This document shows positions 31,266-41,100 of a DNA stretch of 49,512 nt, in pieces. The notes under the pieces were generated by a model. That model made no database searches. It saw only the letters and a list, made by a program, of their open reading frames with translations, and was not told the origin of the DNA. The position numbers were made by a program, and so were the translations under genes. The DNA is from Clostridia bacterium (GTDB lineage Bacteria; Bacillota; Clostridia; Christensenellales; Borkfalkiaceae). Position 1 is the first letter of the stretch. Each line of letters starts with the position of its first letter. Where the stretch lies: contig JAFTPQ010000005.1 in the NCBI GenBank assembly GCA_017463205.1, positions 1 through 49,512 of the forward strand, given 5' to 3'.

Positions 31266-31280
31266 CGTCTTGTTTTTGTT

Positions 31281-34200
31281 TTATTCGACGGTGCCGGCGC
31301 CAAGGCGGCTTTCCACTTCGGCAAGTTTTACCGAAACGATTTTTGAAACGCCTTTTTCCTGCATCGTAACACCGAACAACGTATCCGCTTGGTTCATCGT
31401 CGGTTTTCTGTGCGTGATCACGATAAATTGCGTGTCTTCCGAGAATCTCTTTAAATACGAAGCAAATCTATCCACGTTTGCATCGTCCAACGCCGCTTCG
31501 ATTTCGTCGAGAATACAGAAAGGCATCGGCCGCGCTATTAAAATTGCAAACAGAATCGCAATTGCCGTCAGGGCGCGTTCGCCGCCGGACAACAACGATA
31601 TCTTCGTCAGCTTCTTGCCCGGAGGACAAGCCACGATCTCAACCCCGGCATTGAGCGGATCTTCCTCTTCTTCGTAATCGATTTGGAGTTCTGCCCTGCC
31701 TCCGCCGAACAGTTCTTTAAACGTGATCTTAAAGTTTTCGTTGATCTGTTCGAACCCTTCGTTGAAGATACGTAACATTTCGCCGCGGATCTCGTCAAGC
31801 GCCGCTTGCAGATCGTCGATGGCTTTTTGCAGATCGTCACGCTGCGTCACCATTTCTTCGCAGTGCGTTTTTTCGTATTCGTATTCTTCCACGGCGTTGG
31901 GGTTTACTGCGCCGAGCATCGTGATTTTACGTTTCAACGCAGTGATCAGCGTTGCCGCTTCTTCTACGTTGAACAATTCTTTGCGATACGGCAAGCAGCT
32001 TTCATAATCCAAACCGTACGCTTCTTCCAAACGCAAACGAAGATTTTCCAAATTGGTGTCGATCTTACTGATTTCAAGCTCGCTCTTATAACGTTTGTCA
32101 CTGCTCTTGGTAAGCGTTTCTTGCAACTGCGTTTTTTCTTCGTCTAACGCCACCTGCGTTGCGTTGATCTCCTCTTTTTCCTTGGAAATTTCGTTGATCT
32201 TGTCCACGATTTCCTGTACGGCGGCTTTTTCTTCTTCCGTCAATTCTTTTTCCTGCGCTTCCGCTTCCAAACCGTCTAATTTAAGCTGCGTTTCTTCCTT
32301 TTCTTTTTCCATTTCCAGAATACGTTTTACCAGCTCTTCTTTTTCGGCGGTGATACGTTCTAACGTTTCGCGCTGTTTCTTGATGTCTGCGTTTAACGAC
32401 GCATACTCCAATTCCAATTCGCGTAACGTTTTGCTCTTTTGCGCGCGCTCGTCTTTAAACTGATCGCATTGGCTGCGTTGCGTTTCCATTTCCGCTTCCG
32501 CGCTCTTGCGACGCGCCGCGATCTGTTCTTCGCTGAGCGAGGAATTTTCTTCTTCCGATTTGAGTTCTTGCAGTTTTCTCTTTAATTCGTTCAACGCTTC
32601 GGTGTAGGTTGCGATATCTCCTTCCGCCTCGGCGATTTGTTGCGTCAATGCCGATTCGCGTTGGGTGAGCCCTGCGATTTCGCTGGTTGCTCCCTGATAT
32701 TTTTCACGCAACGCTTCTACGGCGTCTTCCGCTTCTTTGCGTTCTTGTTCGTGTTGCGCGATCATCACTTTCAATTTTTCGATATATTTTTGTTTCCGCG
32801 CAATATTTTCTTTACATTCTTGGATCTTACGTTCGTTGGAAAGCAACGAGCCGGAATCTTTTCGGCTGCTGCCGCCCGTCATCGCGCCGCTTGTGGAAAC
32901 GGTGTCGCCGTCGAGCGTAACGATCTTGAACAGGTTGCCGTATTTCTTGGCGATCGTCGTTGCGTTGGCGATGGTATCGCAGATCAACGTGTTGCCCAAC
33001 AAGTTGCTGATGACGTTGTAATAATAATCGTCATATTGTACGAGCTGCGTTGCCAAACCCATTGCACCGCGTTCGTCCAAAGCGCGCTGAATTTCACGGG
33101 AGTCGGGACGGGGACGCATACTTGCAACCGGCAAGAAGGTGACGACGCCGCCGTTGGTACGTTTCAGATATTCGATAAGATATCTTGCGTCGTCCGCCGT
33201 GGGCGTTACCACGTTTTGCATTGCGCCGCCGAACGCCGTTTCGATCGCTTTTTCGTATCTTTGATCGGTGGATACGATATCCGCAAGCGAGCCGTGTAAA
33301 TGTTTGCCGATGTCGTTGTTGGTTTTGGATACCGACAACAAACGACGGACAGATTCTTTATACCCCTCGAAACGGTTTTTCAAACTGATATACATTTCGA
33401 GATTTTCACGCAAGGACGCCAACTGACCGTTGGAATTGAACAAATCTTGGTTCAAATCGTTGACGGCAAGCTGCATTTCGCGCGCTTCTTCCTGTTTTTC
33501 CTCAAATTCGCGCATGCCCGAAGAAGACATATCGCGGAGGCTCTTCATATCCTTACGAACGGAATTGAGCTCGTCCGTTAAACGCTCTTTTCTTTCCTCT
33601 GTGCGTTTTAAAGCGGAAGCGAGTTCTTCGATACGGTCTTTCGTCGCTTCCAATCTTGCCGCCAACGTACCGAGGTTTTTCTTCATTTCCGCAAGGTTGT
33701 CCGCGTCGGAAAGCTGGGACAAACGGGTTTCGTCCGAAAGTTTTTCAAACACTTCGATCTTCTTATCGAGCGCCGCCACAGCCGAACGCAACACTTCCGT
33801 TTGCGTTTCGATTTCGGAAATACGTTTTACCGCTTCGCTGTTTTTGCGGGTGGTGATCGCCGTTTCGTCGTCGATTTCCCCGATGCGGTTTTTGCTTTCG
33901 AGCAACATTTCCGCCGCCGCTACGATTTGCGAACGGTAAGTTTTAATACGTTCGCGCACCAATTTCAATTCGCCGTCCTTTCGTTCGTTGCCGACGGAAA
34001 GTTCGACGCGGCGATCGTTGAGTTCGGTAAGTTGCACGTCTGCGGCGTTGATCTTGTCGCGGTTTTCTTCCATACGGCGGTTGATCCGTTCGATTTGCGT
34101 GTTGAGCGAAATGATTTTATCGGAAATGGTAGCAATGTCCTTTTTGAACTTGCTTTTTTCGTTTTCCGCATTTTCGTAACGGTATATGTACGTATTGGCT

Positions 34201-34880
34201 TCGTTGACTTTCAACGAATCGGAATATTCTTTATATTCGCGCGCGGCTTCCGCCTGTTTGCCCAACGGCCCTAAACGGCGTTCCGCTTCGTCGATACGTT
34301 GACGGTAGACGTACAAGTTGTCCTTCGAATCGTCCATTTTACGTTCGATTTCCTGTTTTCTTTGTTTGTATACCATCAAACCGAGCGCTTCTTCAAAGAT
34401 CAAACGTCTGTCTTCGGGACGGGCGTTCATGATCTGTTCCACCTTCCCTTGTCCGATGATGGAATACCCCTCTTTTCCCAAACCGATACCGTGGAACAAC
34501 GTTACGATGTCTTTTAAACGGCTGGGTTGGCTGTTGATGAGATATTTACTCTCCCCCGTGCGGTATAAACGACGGGTCATCGAAACTTCGGGTGTGTCCA
34601 TCGTCGGGAAAATATGGTTTTCATTGTCGAACACCAACGTTACTTCGCAGAAAGTTTGCGGTTTCCTTTCCACCGTACCGCCAAAAATGACGTCTTGCAT
34701 GTTCGTACCGCGCAACGACCTCGCCGATTGTTCGCCCAATACCCAACGTACGGCGTCGGCTACGTTACTCTTGCCGCAACCGTTCGGGCCTACGATACAG
34801 GTGACGCCTTGTTCAAATCGGACCGTCGTCTTGTCGGCAAACGATTTAAAACCGACCAATTGTATTTCCTTTAAATCCAA
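31281..34880 (-). CDS. smc: Chromosome segregation ATPase SMC
   Basis: Condensin ATPase that compacts and separates sister chromosomes. The 1199-aa protein has Walker A GPNGCGKSN (31-39) and long coiled coils (about 170-500 and 680-1020) around a hinge (about 510-670: GGAMQNVVTPTADDARYLIE). The C-terminal head has LSGGERALTAIA and Walker B FCILDEIEAALDDANV. The start is TTG at 34880, with AAGGAG 7 nt upstream; no ATG in the region fits the family N-terminus MDLKEIQLVGFKSF. It lies in plsX-rnc-smc-ftsY. The partners scpA and scpB are not in the window. Confidence 0.97.
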   Translation of the reverse strand: MDLKEIQLVGFKSFADKTTVRFEQGVTCIVGPNGCGKSNVADAVRWVLGEQSARSLRGTNMQDVIFGGTVERKPQTFCEVTLVFDNENHIFPTMDTPEVSMTRRLYRTGESKYLINSQPSRLKDIVTLFHGIGLGKEGYSIIGQGKVEQIMNARPEDRRLIFEEALGLMVYKQRKQEIERKMDDSKDNLYVYRQRIDEAERRLGPLGKQAEAAREYKEYSDSLKVNEANTYIYRYENAENEKSKFKKDIATISDKIISLNTQIERINRRMEENRDKINAADVQLTELNDRRVELSVGNERKDGELKLVRERIKTYRSQIVAAAEMLLESKNRIGEIDDETAITTRKNSEAVKRISEIETQTEVLRSAVAALDKKIEVFEKLSDETRLSQLSDADNLAEMKKNLGTLAARLEATKDRIEELASALKRTEERKERLTDELNSVRKDMKSLRDMSSSGMREFEEKQEEAREMQLAVNDLNQDLFNSNGQLASLRENLEMYISLKNRFEGYKESVRRLLSVSKTNNDIGKHLHGSLADIVSTDQRYEKAIETAFGGAMQNVVTPTADDARYLIEYLKRTNGGVVTFLPVASMRPRPDSREIQRALDERGAMGLATQLVQYDDYYYNVISNLLGNTLICDTIANATTIAKKYGNLFKIVTLDGDTVSTSGAMTGGSSRKDSGSLLSNERKIQECKENIARKQKYIEKLKVMIAQHEQERKEAEDAVEALREKYQGATSEIAGLTQRESALTQQIAEAEGDIATYTEALNELKRKLQELKSEEENSSLSEEQIAARRKSAEAEMETQRSQCDQFKDERAQKSKTLRELELEYASLNADIKKQRETLERITAEKEELVKRILEMEKEKEETQLKLDGLEAEAQEKELTEEEKAAVQEIVDKINEISKEKEEINATQVALDEEKTQLQETLTKSSDKRYKSELEISKIDTNLENLRLRLEEAYGLDYESCLPYRKELFNVEEAATLITALKRKITMLGAVNPNAVEEYEYEKTHCEEMVTQRDDLQKAIDDLQAALDEIRGEMLRIFNEGFEQINENFKITFKELFGGGRAELQIDYEEEEDPLNAGVEIVACPPGKKLTKISLLSGGERALTAIAILFAILIARPMPFCILDEIEAALDDANVDRFASYLKRFSEDTQFIVITHRKPTMNQADTLFGVTMQEKGVSKIVSVKLAEVESRLGAGTVE

Positions 34881-34928
34881 AATGTACTCCTTGTGATATG
34901 TTTATATCTGCTTTTATTTTTTTCTTGT

Positions 34929-35612
34929 TTATCGCGTTTTCTTTCGCAACGCTTGTAAAAGTTTTTCTGCGGCGTCTTGCTCGGCTTCCCGTTTACTTTT
35001 GCCGCTGCCTTGCGCCTTTTCACCCATCGCCTGCGCCTCGCAATAAAATATGGGAGCGTTGTCCTTTCCCGTCTTTTGTATCCGATACGTCGGCAAAGCT
35101 TCCCCTTTCTTTTGCAAAAATTCTTGCAGGTCGCCTTTGGGGTTCGTCTGCGTCTTTTCCTCCAAACACCCGTACGTCAAAACGAATTTTTTCGCCGCCT
35201 CGTACCCGCCGTCTAAATAAATCGCCGCCGTCACCGTTTCGAAAAGACTGGAAACCGTTTTTCTTCCAACGTTCGCCCTACTGCCTTCCATCAAAAGATA
35301 TTTCGCAATACCCATCGCGCGCACCGCTTCGTCCAACGCCTGTTCGCAAACGATCTTTTGCCGCTCTTGCGTAAGATCCCCTTCCGTTGCCTTTTTATCG
35401 CGCGCATATTGCCATTCCGTCACCACCATCTGCAACACCGCGTCGCCTAAATATTCTAAACGCTCGTTGTCTTTGCCGCCGTAGGCGTTGGCGTAGGTGG
35501 AATGCGTGAACGCTTCTTGCAACAACCCTTTATCCCGAAAACAATACCCGATCTTCTCTTCGAGTTGCTCGATCGGAAATTGCGTGAACGAAAGCCCTTT
35601 TAACACGCTCAT
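34929..35612 (-). CDS. rnc: Ribonuclease III
   Basis: Double-strand-specific endoribonuclease for rRNA and mRNA processing. The 227-aa protein has the catalytic signature NERLEYLGDAVL (49-60), the second acidic cluster (LFETVTAAIYLDGG) and a C-terminal dsRNA-binding domain (about 150-222: GDLQEFLQKKGEALPTYRI...AEQDAAEKLLQAL). Its ATG overlaps the plsX stop as ATGA, so translation is coupled. In Bacillus, fabD-fabG-acpP lie between plsX and rnc; here they are absent from the cluster. Confidence 0.97.
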   Translation of the reverse strand: MSVLKGLSFTQFPIEQLEEKIGYCFRDKGLLQEAFTHSTYANAYGGKDNERLEYLGDAVLQMVVTEWQYARDKKATEGDLTQERQKIVCEQALDEAVRAMGIAKYLLMEGSRANVGRKTVSSLFETVTAAIYLDGGYEAAKKFVLTYGCLEEKTQTNPKGDLQEFLQKKGEALPTYRIQKTGKDNAPIFYCEAQAMGEKAQGSGKSKREAEQDAAEKLLQALRKKTR

Positions 35613-36670
35613 TCGGCAGTGTTTGCGCCGCTTTCTTGCGCCTGCGCTTGCGCTTGGATCGCATTGAGATCAACGCTGTCGATCAGTTGTTTGATCTTCG
35701 ACGTCAGATCGCCCCGTACTGCATTTGCCGCTTGTTGGATACTGACCGCAAAACTGCGAGCCTTTGAATTGCCGTGCCCTTTTACCACCGCTTTCGTCAA
35801 CCCCAAAAACATCGCGCCGCCAACTCCTTCGTAATCGAGTCCCTTTCGTATATTTTTGATGATACCTTTCGACATCGCCGCGCAAAGATACGTCCAAAGG
35901 TTGCGCTTATATTCCCGTTTTAAAATGGTGGATACGGCTTTTCCGCAACCTTCCGCCGATTTCATAGCTATATTGCCCGTAAAACCGTCGGCAACCATCA
36001 CGTCCACGTCGCCAAACATCAGATCGCGCCCCTCGCGGTTGCCTGCGTAGTTGATACAATCGATCTTTTTCAACAATGCGTTGGTTTCCTGCTGTAAAAG
36101 CAAGCCTTTATGATCTTCCGTGCCGTTGTTCAACAACCCGACCGTAGGTTTTTCAATGCCGTACACCGTCTGCGCGTACGCCGACGCCATCAAGGCAAAA
36201 TGCACCAAATTGATCGGTTTACATTCGAGATTTGCCCCGCAGTCGCAAAGAAACGTGCCGCCGCCCGTATGATTGGGTACGATGGGACAAAGCGCAGGAC
36301 GGGAAACGCCTTTTAATCTGCCTAAAATAAGTACGCCTGCCGTCAACACCGCTCCTGTCGAACCCGAAGACACCAAACCGTCCGCTTTGCCTTCTTTTAA
36401 CAGACGAAACGCCACTACCGTAGACGAATCCTTTTTCGTCTTCACCGCTTTTGTCGGCACTTCGTTCATATCGATCACTTCCGTTGTGTGGACAATTTCC
36501 AAACGGCTTGCGTCGTATTTGCAATTTTTCAATTCTTCCTTGATCTGCGTTTCGTCGCCACAAAGGATCAAATACAGATCCTTGTCTTTGTTCAGCGCGT
36601 CCACCGAACCAAGCACTTGTTGCTTCGGGGCAAAATCGCCCCCCATTGCGTCAATTACGATCTTTGTCAT
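35609..36670 (-). CDS. plsX: Phosphate acyltransferase PlsX
   Basis: Makes acyl-phosphate from acyl-ACP, the first step toward phosphatidic acid. The 353-aa protein opens KIVIDAMGGDFAPKQ and has GVSRPALCPIVPN, GNREGRDLMFGDVDVMVADGFTGN and VGGAMFLGLTKAVVKGHGNS, all family motifs. The last 20 residues (AQAQAQESGANTAE) are a low-complexity tail. ATG at 36670 has GGAG upstream. rpmF and fapR, frequent neighbours, are not seen. It overlaps rnc by 4 nt. Confidence 0.96.
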   Translation of the reverse strand: MTKIVIDAMGGDFAPKQQVLGSVDALNKDKDLYLILCGDETQIKEELKNCKYDASRLEIVHTTEVIDMNEVPTKAVKTKKDSSTVVAFRLLKEGKADGLVSSGSTGAVLTAGVLILGRLKGVSRPALCPIVPNHTGGGTFLCDCGANLECKPINLVHFALMASAYAQTVYGIEKPTVGLLNNGTEDHKGLLLQQETNALLKKIDCINYAGNREGRDLMFGDVDVMVADGFTGNIAMKSAEGCGKAVSTILKREYKRNLWTYLCAAMSKGIIKNIRKGLDYEGVGGAMFLGLTKAVVKGHGNSKARSFAVSIQQAANAVRGDLTSKIKQLIDSVDLNAIQAQAQAQESGANTAE

Positions 36671-36698
36671 TGCGTTTTCTCCTCTCTATGCCGTTCGA

Positions 36699-38093
36699 TC
36701 AATATTCCAAATCGCCGAACGTACGGGGATAAGGCACTACGTCGCGAATATTGGCAATACCCGTCAAGTACATGATCATACGTTCAAATCCCATACCGAA
36801 GCCGCTGTGCGTGGTACCGCCGTAACGGCGTAAATCAAGATACCACGAATAATCTTCGGGGTTCATACCCAATTCTTCGATACGGTTTACCAATTTATCG
36901 TAATCGTCTTCTCTTTGCGAACCGCCGCAAAGTTCTCCAATACCCGGCACAAGCAAGTCTGCCGCGGCAACCGTCTTTCCGTCGGGATTCAACTTCATAT
37001 AAAACGCCTTGATCTCCTTCGGATAATCGGTGAGGAATACGGGCTTTTTATACACTTGTTCGGTGAGGAAACGTTCGTGTTCGCTTTGCAGATCTTTTCC
37101 CCAGAAAATGTTTTTATCGTCGAATTTATCTGCGTTTTGTTTTAAAATTTCGATCGCGTCCGTATACGTCAAACGTACAAACGCGTTTTCCGATACGTTT
37201 TTCAAACGTTCTAACAAGCCTTTGTCTACAAATTGGTTGAGGAAGTTTAATTCGTCTTTACACGTTTCGCATACGTAATCGATGATGTATTTGACCATCG
37301 CTTCTTCTACGTCCATATCCCCTGCCAAATCGCAGAACGCCATTTCCGGTTCGATCATCCAAAATTCCGCAGCATGGCGCGCCGTGTTGGAATGTTCCGC
37401 ACGGAAGGTCGGCCCAAACGTGTATACGTTGCCAAATGCCATCGCGTACGTTTCCGCGTTGAGCTGCCCGGAAACCGTAAGCGCCGCGCGTTTACCGAAG
37501 AAATCGTTTTTATAATCGACGGGTTTGCCATTTTTCGCCACTTCGTCCAAATCGAACGTCGTCACTTGGAACATCGCGCCTGCGCCTTCGCAATCGCTGC
37601 CCGTGATGATGGGCGTATGCACGTATACAAACCCTCTGTCATTGAAAAATTTATGCACCGCGATCGCCGCTTCGCTGCGAATACGGAACGCCGCGCCGAA
37701 TAAATTGGTGCGGGGACGAAGATAAGCGATTTCACGTAAAAATTCGACGCTGTGACGCTTTTTCTGCAAAGGATAATCGGGAGTGGATTCCCCTTCCACG
37801 TCGATTTTCGTCGCCTTGATCTCGTACGGTTGTTTATTTTCGGGGGTCGCAACCAACACGCCCGTTACGATCAACGCGCAACCCACGTTTTCTTTTGCGA
37901 TCTCGTCGTAATTTTCAAGATTGGCGCGTTCGAATACGATCTGCGTGTTTTTAAAACAACTGCCGTCGTTCAATTCGATAAACCCGAACGCCTTCGAATC
38001 GCGGATCGTCCGCGCCCAGCCTGCAACGGTGACTTCTTTCCCGTCGTACGCCGTATAATTTTCATTCAGTTTTTTCAGTTGGATCCTTTCCAT
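36699..38093 (-). CDS. asnS: Asparaginyl-tRNA synthetase
   Basis: Class IIb aminoacyl-tRNA synthetase charging tRNA-Asn. The 464-aa protein has an N-terminal OB anticodon-binding domain ([22 protein letters not shown]), motif 2 around [21 protein letters not shown] and motif 3 [16 protein letters not shown] and HSNT..R..AEFWM distinguish AsnRS from AspRS. The start ATG at 38093 has only AGG upstream. No T-box leader fits in the 128 nt before it; a TATAAT lies at 38168-38173. plsX follows in the next 28 nt and may be co-transcribed. Confidence 0.96.
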   Translation of the reverse strand: MERIQLKKLNENYTAYDGKEVTVAGWARTIRDSKAFGFIELNDGSCFKNTQIVFERANLENYDEIAKENVGCALIVTGVLVATPENKQPYEIKATKIDVEGESTPDYPLQKKRHSVEFLREIAYLRPRTNLFGAAFRIRSEAAIAVHKFFNDRGFVYVHTPIITGSDCEGAGAMFQVTTFDLDEVAKNGKPVDYKNDFFGKRAALTVSGQLNAETYAMAFGNVYTFGPTFRAEHSNTARHAAEFWMIEPEMAFCDLAGDMDVEEAMVKYIIDYVCETCKDELNFLNQFVDKGLLERLKNVSENAFVRLTYTDAIEILKQNADKFDDKNIFWGKDLQSEHERFLTEQVYKKPVFLTDYPKEIKAFYMKLNPDGKTVAAADLLVPGIGELCGGSQREDDYDKLVNRIEELGMNPEDYSWYLDLRRYGGTTHSGFGMGFERMIMYLTGIANIRDVVPYPRTFGDLEY

Positions 38094-38167
38094 AATCGAC
38101 CTGCCTTTTCTGCTGTGGAAAAGTGAAATATCCGTCTTGCGACGCTTTTCCGCTACTATACTTCCTT

Positions 38168-38196
38168 ATTATAGCATTTTTTCAAAAAAAACACAA
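38168..38196 (-). promoter_or_regulatory. Probable promoter of asnS
   Basis: Minus strand TTGTGT, 17 nt, TATAAT (38168-38173), about 75 nt before asnS. The -10 is perfect, the -35 poor. Confidence 0.5.
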
Positions 38197-38221
38197 TCGT
38201 TTGAAGCCCATTTATACCTCT

Positions 38222-39064
38222 TTAATTTGTCGTATTTACAATTTTTTTGGCGATGATCCCTTGAACGGGGCGGTATTCGTCCTTGCGTATCCTTTTTTTG
38301 GAAAGCAATTGATTTCCACGGTATCTTTCCAAATACATTTCGCTTTGTATCCCCTTTCGTTCCGCGCGGATCACTTCTTCTTTTTCGCTGGGTTTTACAA
38401 TGGGAGCAGGCGGCGGTATCTCTCCGACGATTTTGGTCGTGATCTCGTACCTGTCCCCCTCGTTTTTACCGAAAAAGACAATTTTTACTCCGCCGTCGAA
38501 CACCTTTGCAGACAAATAGACGGGCTCGGCGTACGGATTGTACAATTTTAAATCGTTATGCGTCGATACCATCGCATCACGCGAAGGCGGCACGTACCCC
38601 ACTTGCAACGAATGCGGGTGATATTCCGTCACCACCAACCCTGATTTTAAAGCGGCGTTGTACAGCGTAGTGCTTACCTGACATACGCCGCCGCCCACCC
38701 CCTCGACGTACTCTCCATTGGCAATGATCTTCGCCTGCTGAAACCCCGCTTCCTCCGTCCGTCTTCCTACCGTTTGATTGAAAGAAAATTCCCCGAAAGC
38801 CTGTATCGTGATACCGTCGATCAAACGGGAGGCAATTGCGATATTCTCACACCTGCCCCCCTCGTTTGCATTGTAATAAGTGGTGTACGCCGACAATTTT
38901 TCCCAACCGTACGGGTTGTCTTTTCCGTTTTTTCCGCATACGACGGCGGATTGCTGCGTCATTTCCGTGTTTTTTTCCGTATTTTGCCCCGAAAAAGCGG
39001 CGCAAATAAGAAAAAACGCTCCGCATACAAGGAGCGTTTTCGTTGTTTTGCCTATTATTTTCAT
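38222..39064 (-). CDS. VanW-family secreted protein
   Basis: 280-aa exported or membrane-anchored protein with an N-terminal hydrophobic signal (residues 5-25). The VanW domain has ENIAIASRLIDG, FSFNQTVGRRTEEAGFQQAKII, and the signature GVGGGVCQVSTTLYNAAL followed by HPHSLQVGYVPPSRDAMV. The C-terminal 70 residues look like a G5-type stalk (ERKGIQSEMYLERYRGNQLL). VanW proteins are cell-wall related, with unproven function. ATG at 39064 has AGGGA upstream; the longer frame is not homologous. It lies in recF-PHP-vanW order. A diverged copy of the dispersed motif lies at 38843-38864 (EGGRCEN). Confidence 0.88.
   Translation of the reverse strand: MKIIGKTTKTLLVCGAFFLICAAFSGQNTEKNTEMTQQSAVVCGKNGKDNPYGWEKLSAYTTYYNANEGGRCENIAIASRLIDGITIQAFGEFSFNQTVGRRTEEAGFQQAKIIANGEYVEGVGGGVCQVSTTLYNAALKSGLVVTEYHPHSLQVGYVPPSRDAMVSTHNDLKLYNPYAEPVYLSAKVFDGGVKIVFFGKNEGDRYEITTKIVGEIPPPAPIVKPSEKEEVIRAERKGIQSEMYLERYRGNQLLSKKRIRKDEYRPVQGIIAKKIVNTTN
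38843..38864 (-). repeat. Dispersed motif copy i (weak), inside the VanW gene
   Basis: Minus strand GGGGGGCAGGTGTGAGAAT keeps GGGGCAGGT.TG.G but lacks the GTTGAA end. Included as a probable diverged member. Confidence 0.35.
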
Positions 39065-39111
39065 CTGTCCGTCCCTCGCTATGTACCCACGGAAACAAAA
39101 CAGTTTTTTTA

Positions 39112-39139
39112 TTTCAACGCATACCCGGGTGGCAGGTTT
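39112..39139 (-). repeat. Dispersed motif copy j, overlapping the PHP stop codon
   Basis: Minus strand AACCTGCCACCCGGGTATGC then GTTGAAA: it keeps the outer AACCTGCC and GGTATGCGTTGAAAT of the full hairpin copies, with a short ACCCGGGT palindrome in the middle. The PHP TAA (39138-39140) leads into it. Confidence 0.65.
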
Positions 39140-39980
39140 ACAAAATTTTCCCTTTTTTATCCAACAAAGCAAAAAAGTTTTCGTCCATATAATATTGCGG
39201 AACGCCGATCGTATGCTTTCCTTCCTCGTAATGCGTATCCGAACCGCCCGTGACAAACAATCCCCTCCGTTTTGCAAACGCGCGAAACTGTTCTGTTTCT
39301 TCTTCAGTATGCGTCGTGTAATACGTTTCTATTCCGTCTACGCCGTAATCCGCCAACTCGTTTAAAATCCGCATTGTTTCCGACTGAGGCAAACGAATCC
39401 TGCCCGGATGCGCGATCACCGCAAAGCCGTCTGAAGCGTGAATACAATCGATCGCCTCTTGCGGCGTCGGTCTGCCGATCCCCGAATTTGCCGCTTTGCC
39501 GCGGGACAGGTAATTTCGATACACCTCCCCCTCGTTCATTCCCAACAATTCAGCCGCCGCCCGCGCAATATGCATCGTGTGCAAAGGCGCTGTGCGGTCG
39601 GCTTGTTTGGAAAGCACCCGTTCGATGGTGAGCGGCACGCCGATGGAACAAAATTTTGCCACGCTGTCTTTTGCGCGGAGCAACGACGCTTCCCATCTTT
39701 TTTGCATAAACGTACGATACGCCTCCCCTTGTTGACAACCGTACCCAAGCACGTGGATTTGATTGCCGCCCGTGTAGGCGGAAACTTCCCAACCCGAAAG
39801 ATAGCGCAAACCGTGTCGTTTCGCCGCCTCCCGTTTGACCGTTTCCCCGTTTAACGTATCGTGATCGGTGATCGCAATTAAAGACAACTCCGCTCGTTTT
39901 GCCATACGGCAAATTTCATCGGGCGAATACAAACCGTCCGAATATACGCTGTGCAAATGCAAGTCTGCCTTTATTCGCAT
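39138..39980 (-). CDS. PHP domain metal-dependent phosphoesterase
   Basis: 280-aa PHP phosphoesterase, probably of the RNase AM/YciV (nucleotide 3',5'-bisphosphate or 5'-3' RNA) type by layout; the substrate is not proven. Metal-binding motifs in order: DLHLHSVYSDG (residues 6-16), ITDHDT (about 37-42), GWEVS, the middle HTMHIARA, AVIAHPGR and GGSDTHYEE. ATG at 39980 has GGAG upstream and a perfect PHP start (MRIKADLHLHS); an upstream start is less likely. The gene follows recF by 34 nt. Confidence 0.9.
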   Translation of the reverse strand: MRIKADLHLHSVYSDGLYSPDEICRMAKRAELSLIAITDHDTLNGETVKREAAKRHGLRYLSGWEVSAYTGGNQIHVLGYGCQQGEAYRTFMQKRWEASLLRAKDSVAKFCSIGVPLTIERVLSKQADRTAPLHTMHIARAAAELLGMNEGEVYRNYLSRGKAANSGIGRPTPQEAIDCIHASDGFAVIAHPGRIRLPQSETMRILNELADYGVDGIETYYTTHTEEETEQFRAFAKRRGLFVTGGSDTHYEEGKHTIGVPQYYMDENFFALLDKKGKIL

Positions 39981-40014
39981 AATTAGTTCTCCTTTCACGT
40001 TTAAAACGTTCGTT

Positions 40015-41100
40015 TTACGCTTTTATTTTTCCGTTTTCGATACGAATTTTATTACATTCCGCGCCGTACAGAACTCGTTCGGCGTGCGTACACGTTAAAA
40101 TCGTTTGCACGTCGGCAATACATTTTAACAATTTTTTTCTGCGGGGCAGGTCGAGTTCGCTCATCACGTCGTCTAACACCAGCACGGGATATTCCCCCGA
40201 AAGCGTTTTAAATATCTGCACTTCGGACAATTTCAAAGCCAACGCCGCCGTACGCGTTTGTCCCTGCGAAGCATAGGCTTTTGCGTCCACGCCGCCGATG
40301 ATCACGTCCAGATCGTCGCGATGCGGGCCGACCGTCGTAAACCCGAGCCGCAGATCCTTTTCGTAATTGTTTTCCAAACGACGCATCAAAACCGCCGCAA
40401 TATCCTCCTCGTCCCCCTCGTATTTCCTGTCGGGCTTGATCGACAATTCTTCGCCGCCGTCCGTTAAAAATCGGTGATATTCGTTGGCGTAGGGAGCTAA
40501 TTTTTCCAAAAATTCCGCACGTTTTTTAATGATGATCGCGGCGTATTTACAAAGCTGTTCGTCCCAGACGGGAAGCGTGTCTAAAATCAACGATACGTCG
40601 TTGTTTTTCAAAAGCGTATTTCGTTGATCCAATATTTTATTATACCGCAAAAGCGCCGTATAATACGCAGGCGACGTTTGGGATATGGAAATGTTCATAA
40701 ACCGCCGCCGCTCGTCGGGGCCGTCCTGTATCAAACGCAACTCTCCCGGAGAAAAAAATACGCTGTTGATATGCCCCATTAGGTCGGCATTCTTTGCAAT
40801 TTTACTGCCGTTTACGCGGATCTCTCGCTTATTTTCGTAAATATCCGCCTCGATGGTAACTCTGCCGTAACGGTTTTCCGCCTCTGCGACGATATGCGCC
40901 TTTTCCGCGCCGATGCGGATGAGCTGTTTATCGTGACGAATACGCAACGATGCGCCCGTACAAAGATAAAACACCGCCTCCGCGCAGTTGGTTTTCCCCT
41001 GCGCGTTTTTGCCGAACAGCACGTTTAAACCCTCCGTAAAGGCAAATTGTTCGCTTTCGTAATTTCTGAAATTTTGAAGGAATAATTTTTTTATTTGCAT
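40015..41100 (-). CDS. recF: DNA replication and repair protein RecF
   Basis: SMC-like ATPase that loads RecA at gaps. The 361-aa protein has Walker A GKNAQGKTN (about 31-39), NFRNY, the signature segment ASQGQTRTAALALKLSE, and Walker B PVLVLDDVMSELD. ATG at 41100 is chosen (MQIKKLFLQNFRNY); a TTG at 41109 adds three residues. In the classic order dnaA-dnaN-recF-gyrB all genes point the same way. Here recF points away from dnaA and no dnaN lies next to it. Confidence 0.96.
   Translation of the reverse strand: MQIKKLFLQNFRNYESEQFAFTEGLNVLFGKNAQGKTNCAEAVFYLCTGASLRIRHDKQLIRIGAEKAHIVAEAENRYGRVTIEADIYENKREIRVNGSKIAKNADLMGHINSVFFSPGELRLIQDGPDERRRFMNISISQTSPAYYTALLRYNKILDQRNTLLKNNDVSLILDTLPVWDEQLCKYAAIIIKKRAEFLEKLAPYANEYHRFLTDGGEELSIKPDRKYEGDEEDIAAVLMRRLENNYEKDLRLGFTTVGPHRDDLDVIIGGVDAKAYASQGQTRTAALALKLSEVQIFKTLSGEYPVLVLDDVMSELDLPRRKKLLKCIADVQTILTCTHAERVLYGAECNKIRIENGKIKA

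Noticed and set aside
38094..38221. T-box leader before asnS
   Set aside because: Only 128 nt; no AGGGUGGNACCGCG-type T-box sequence and no suitable terminator.
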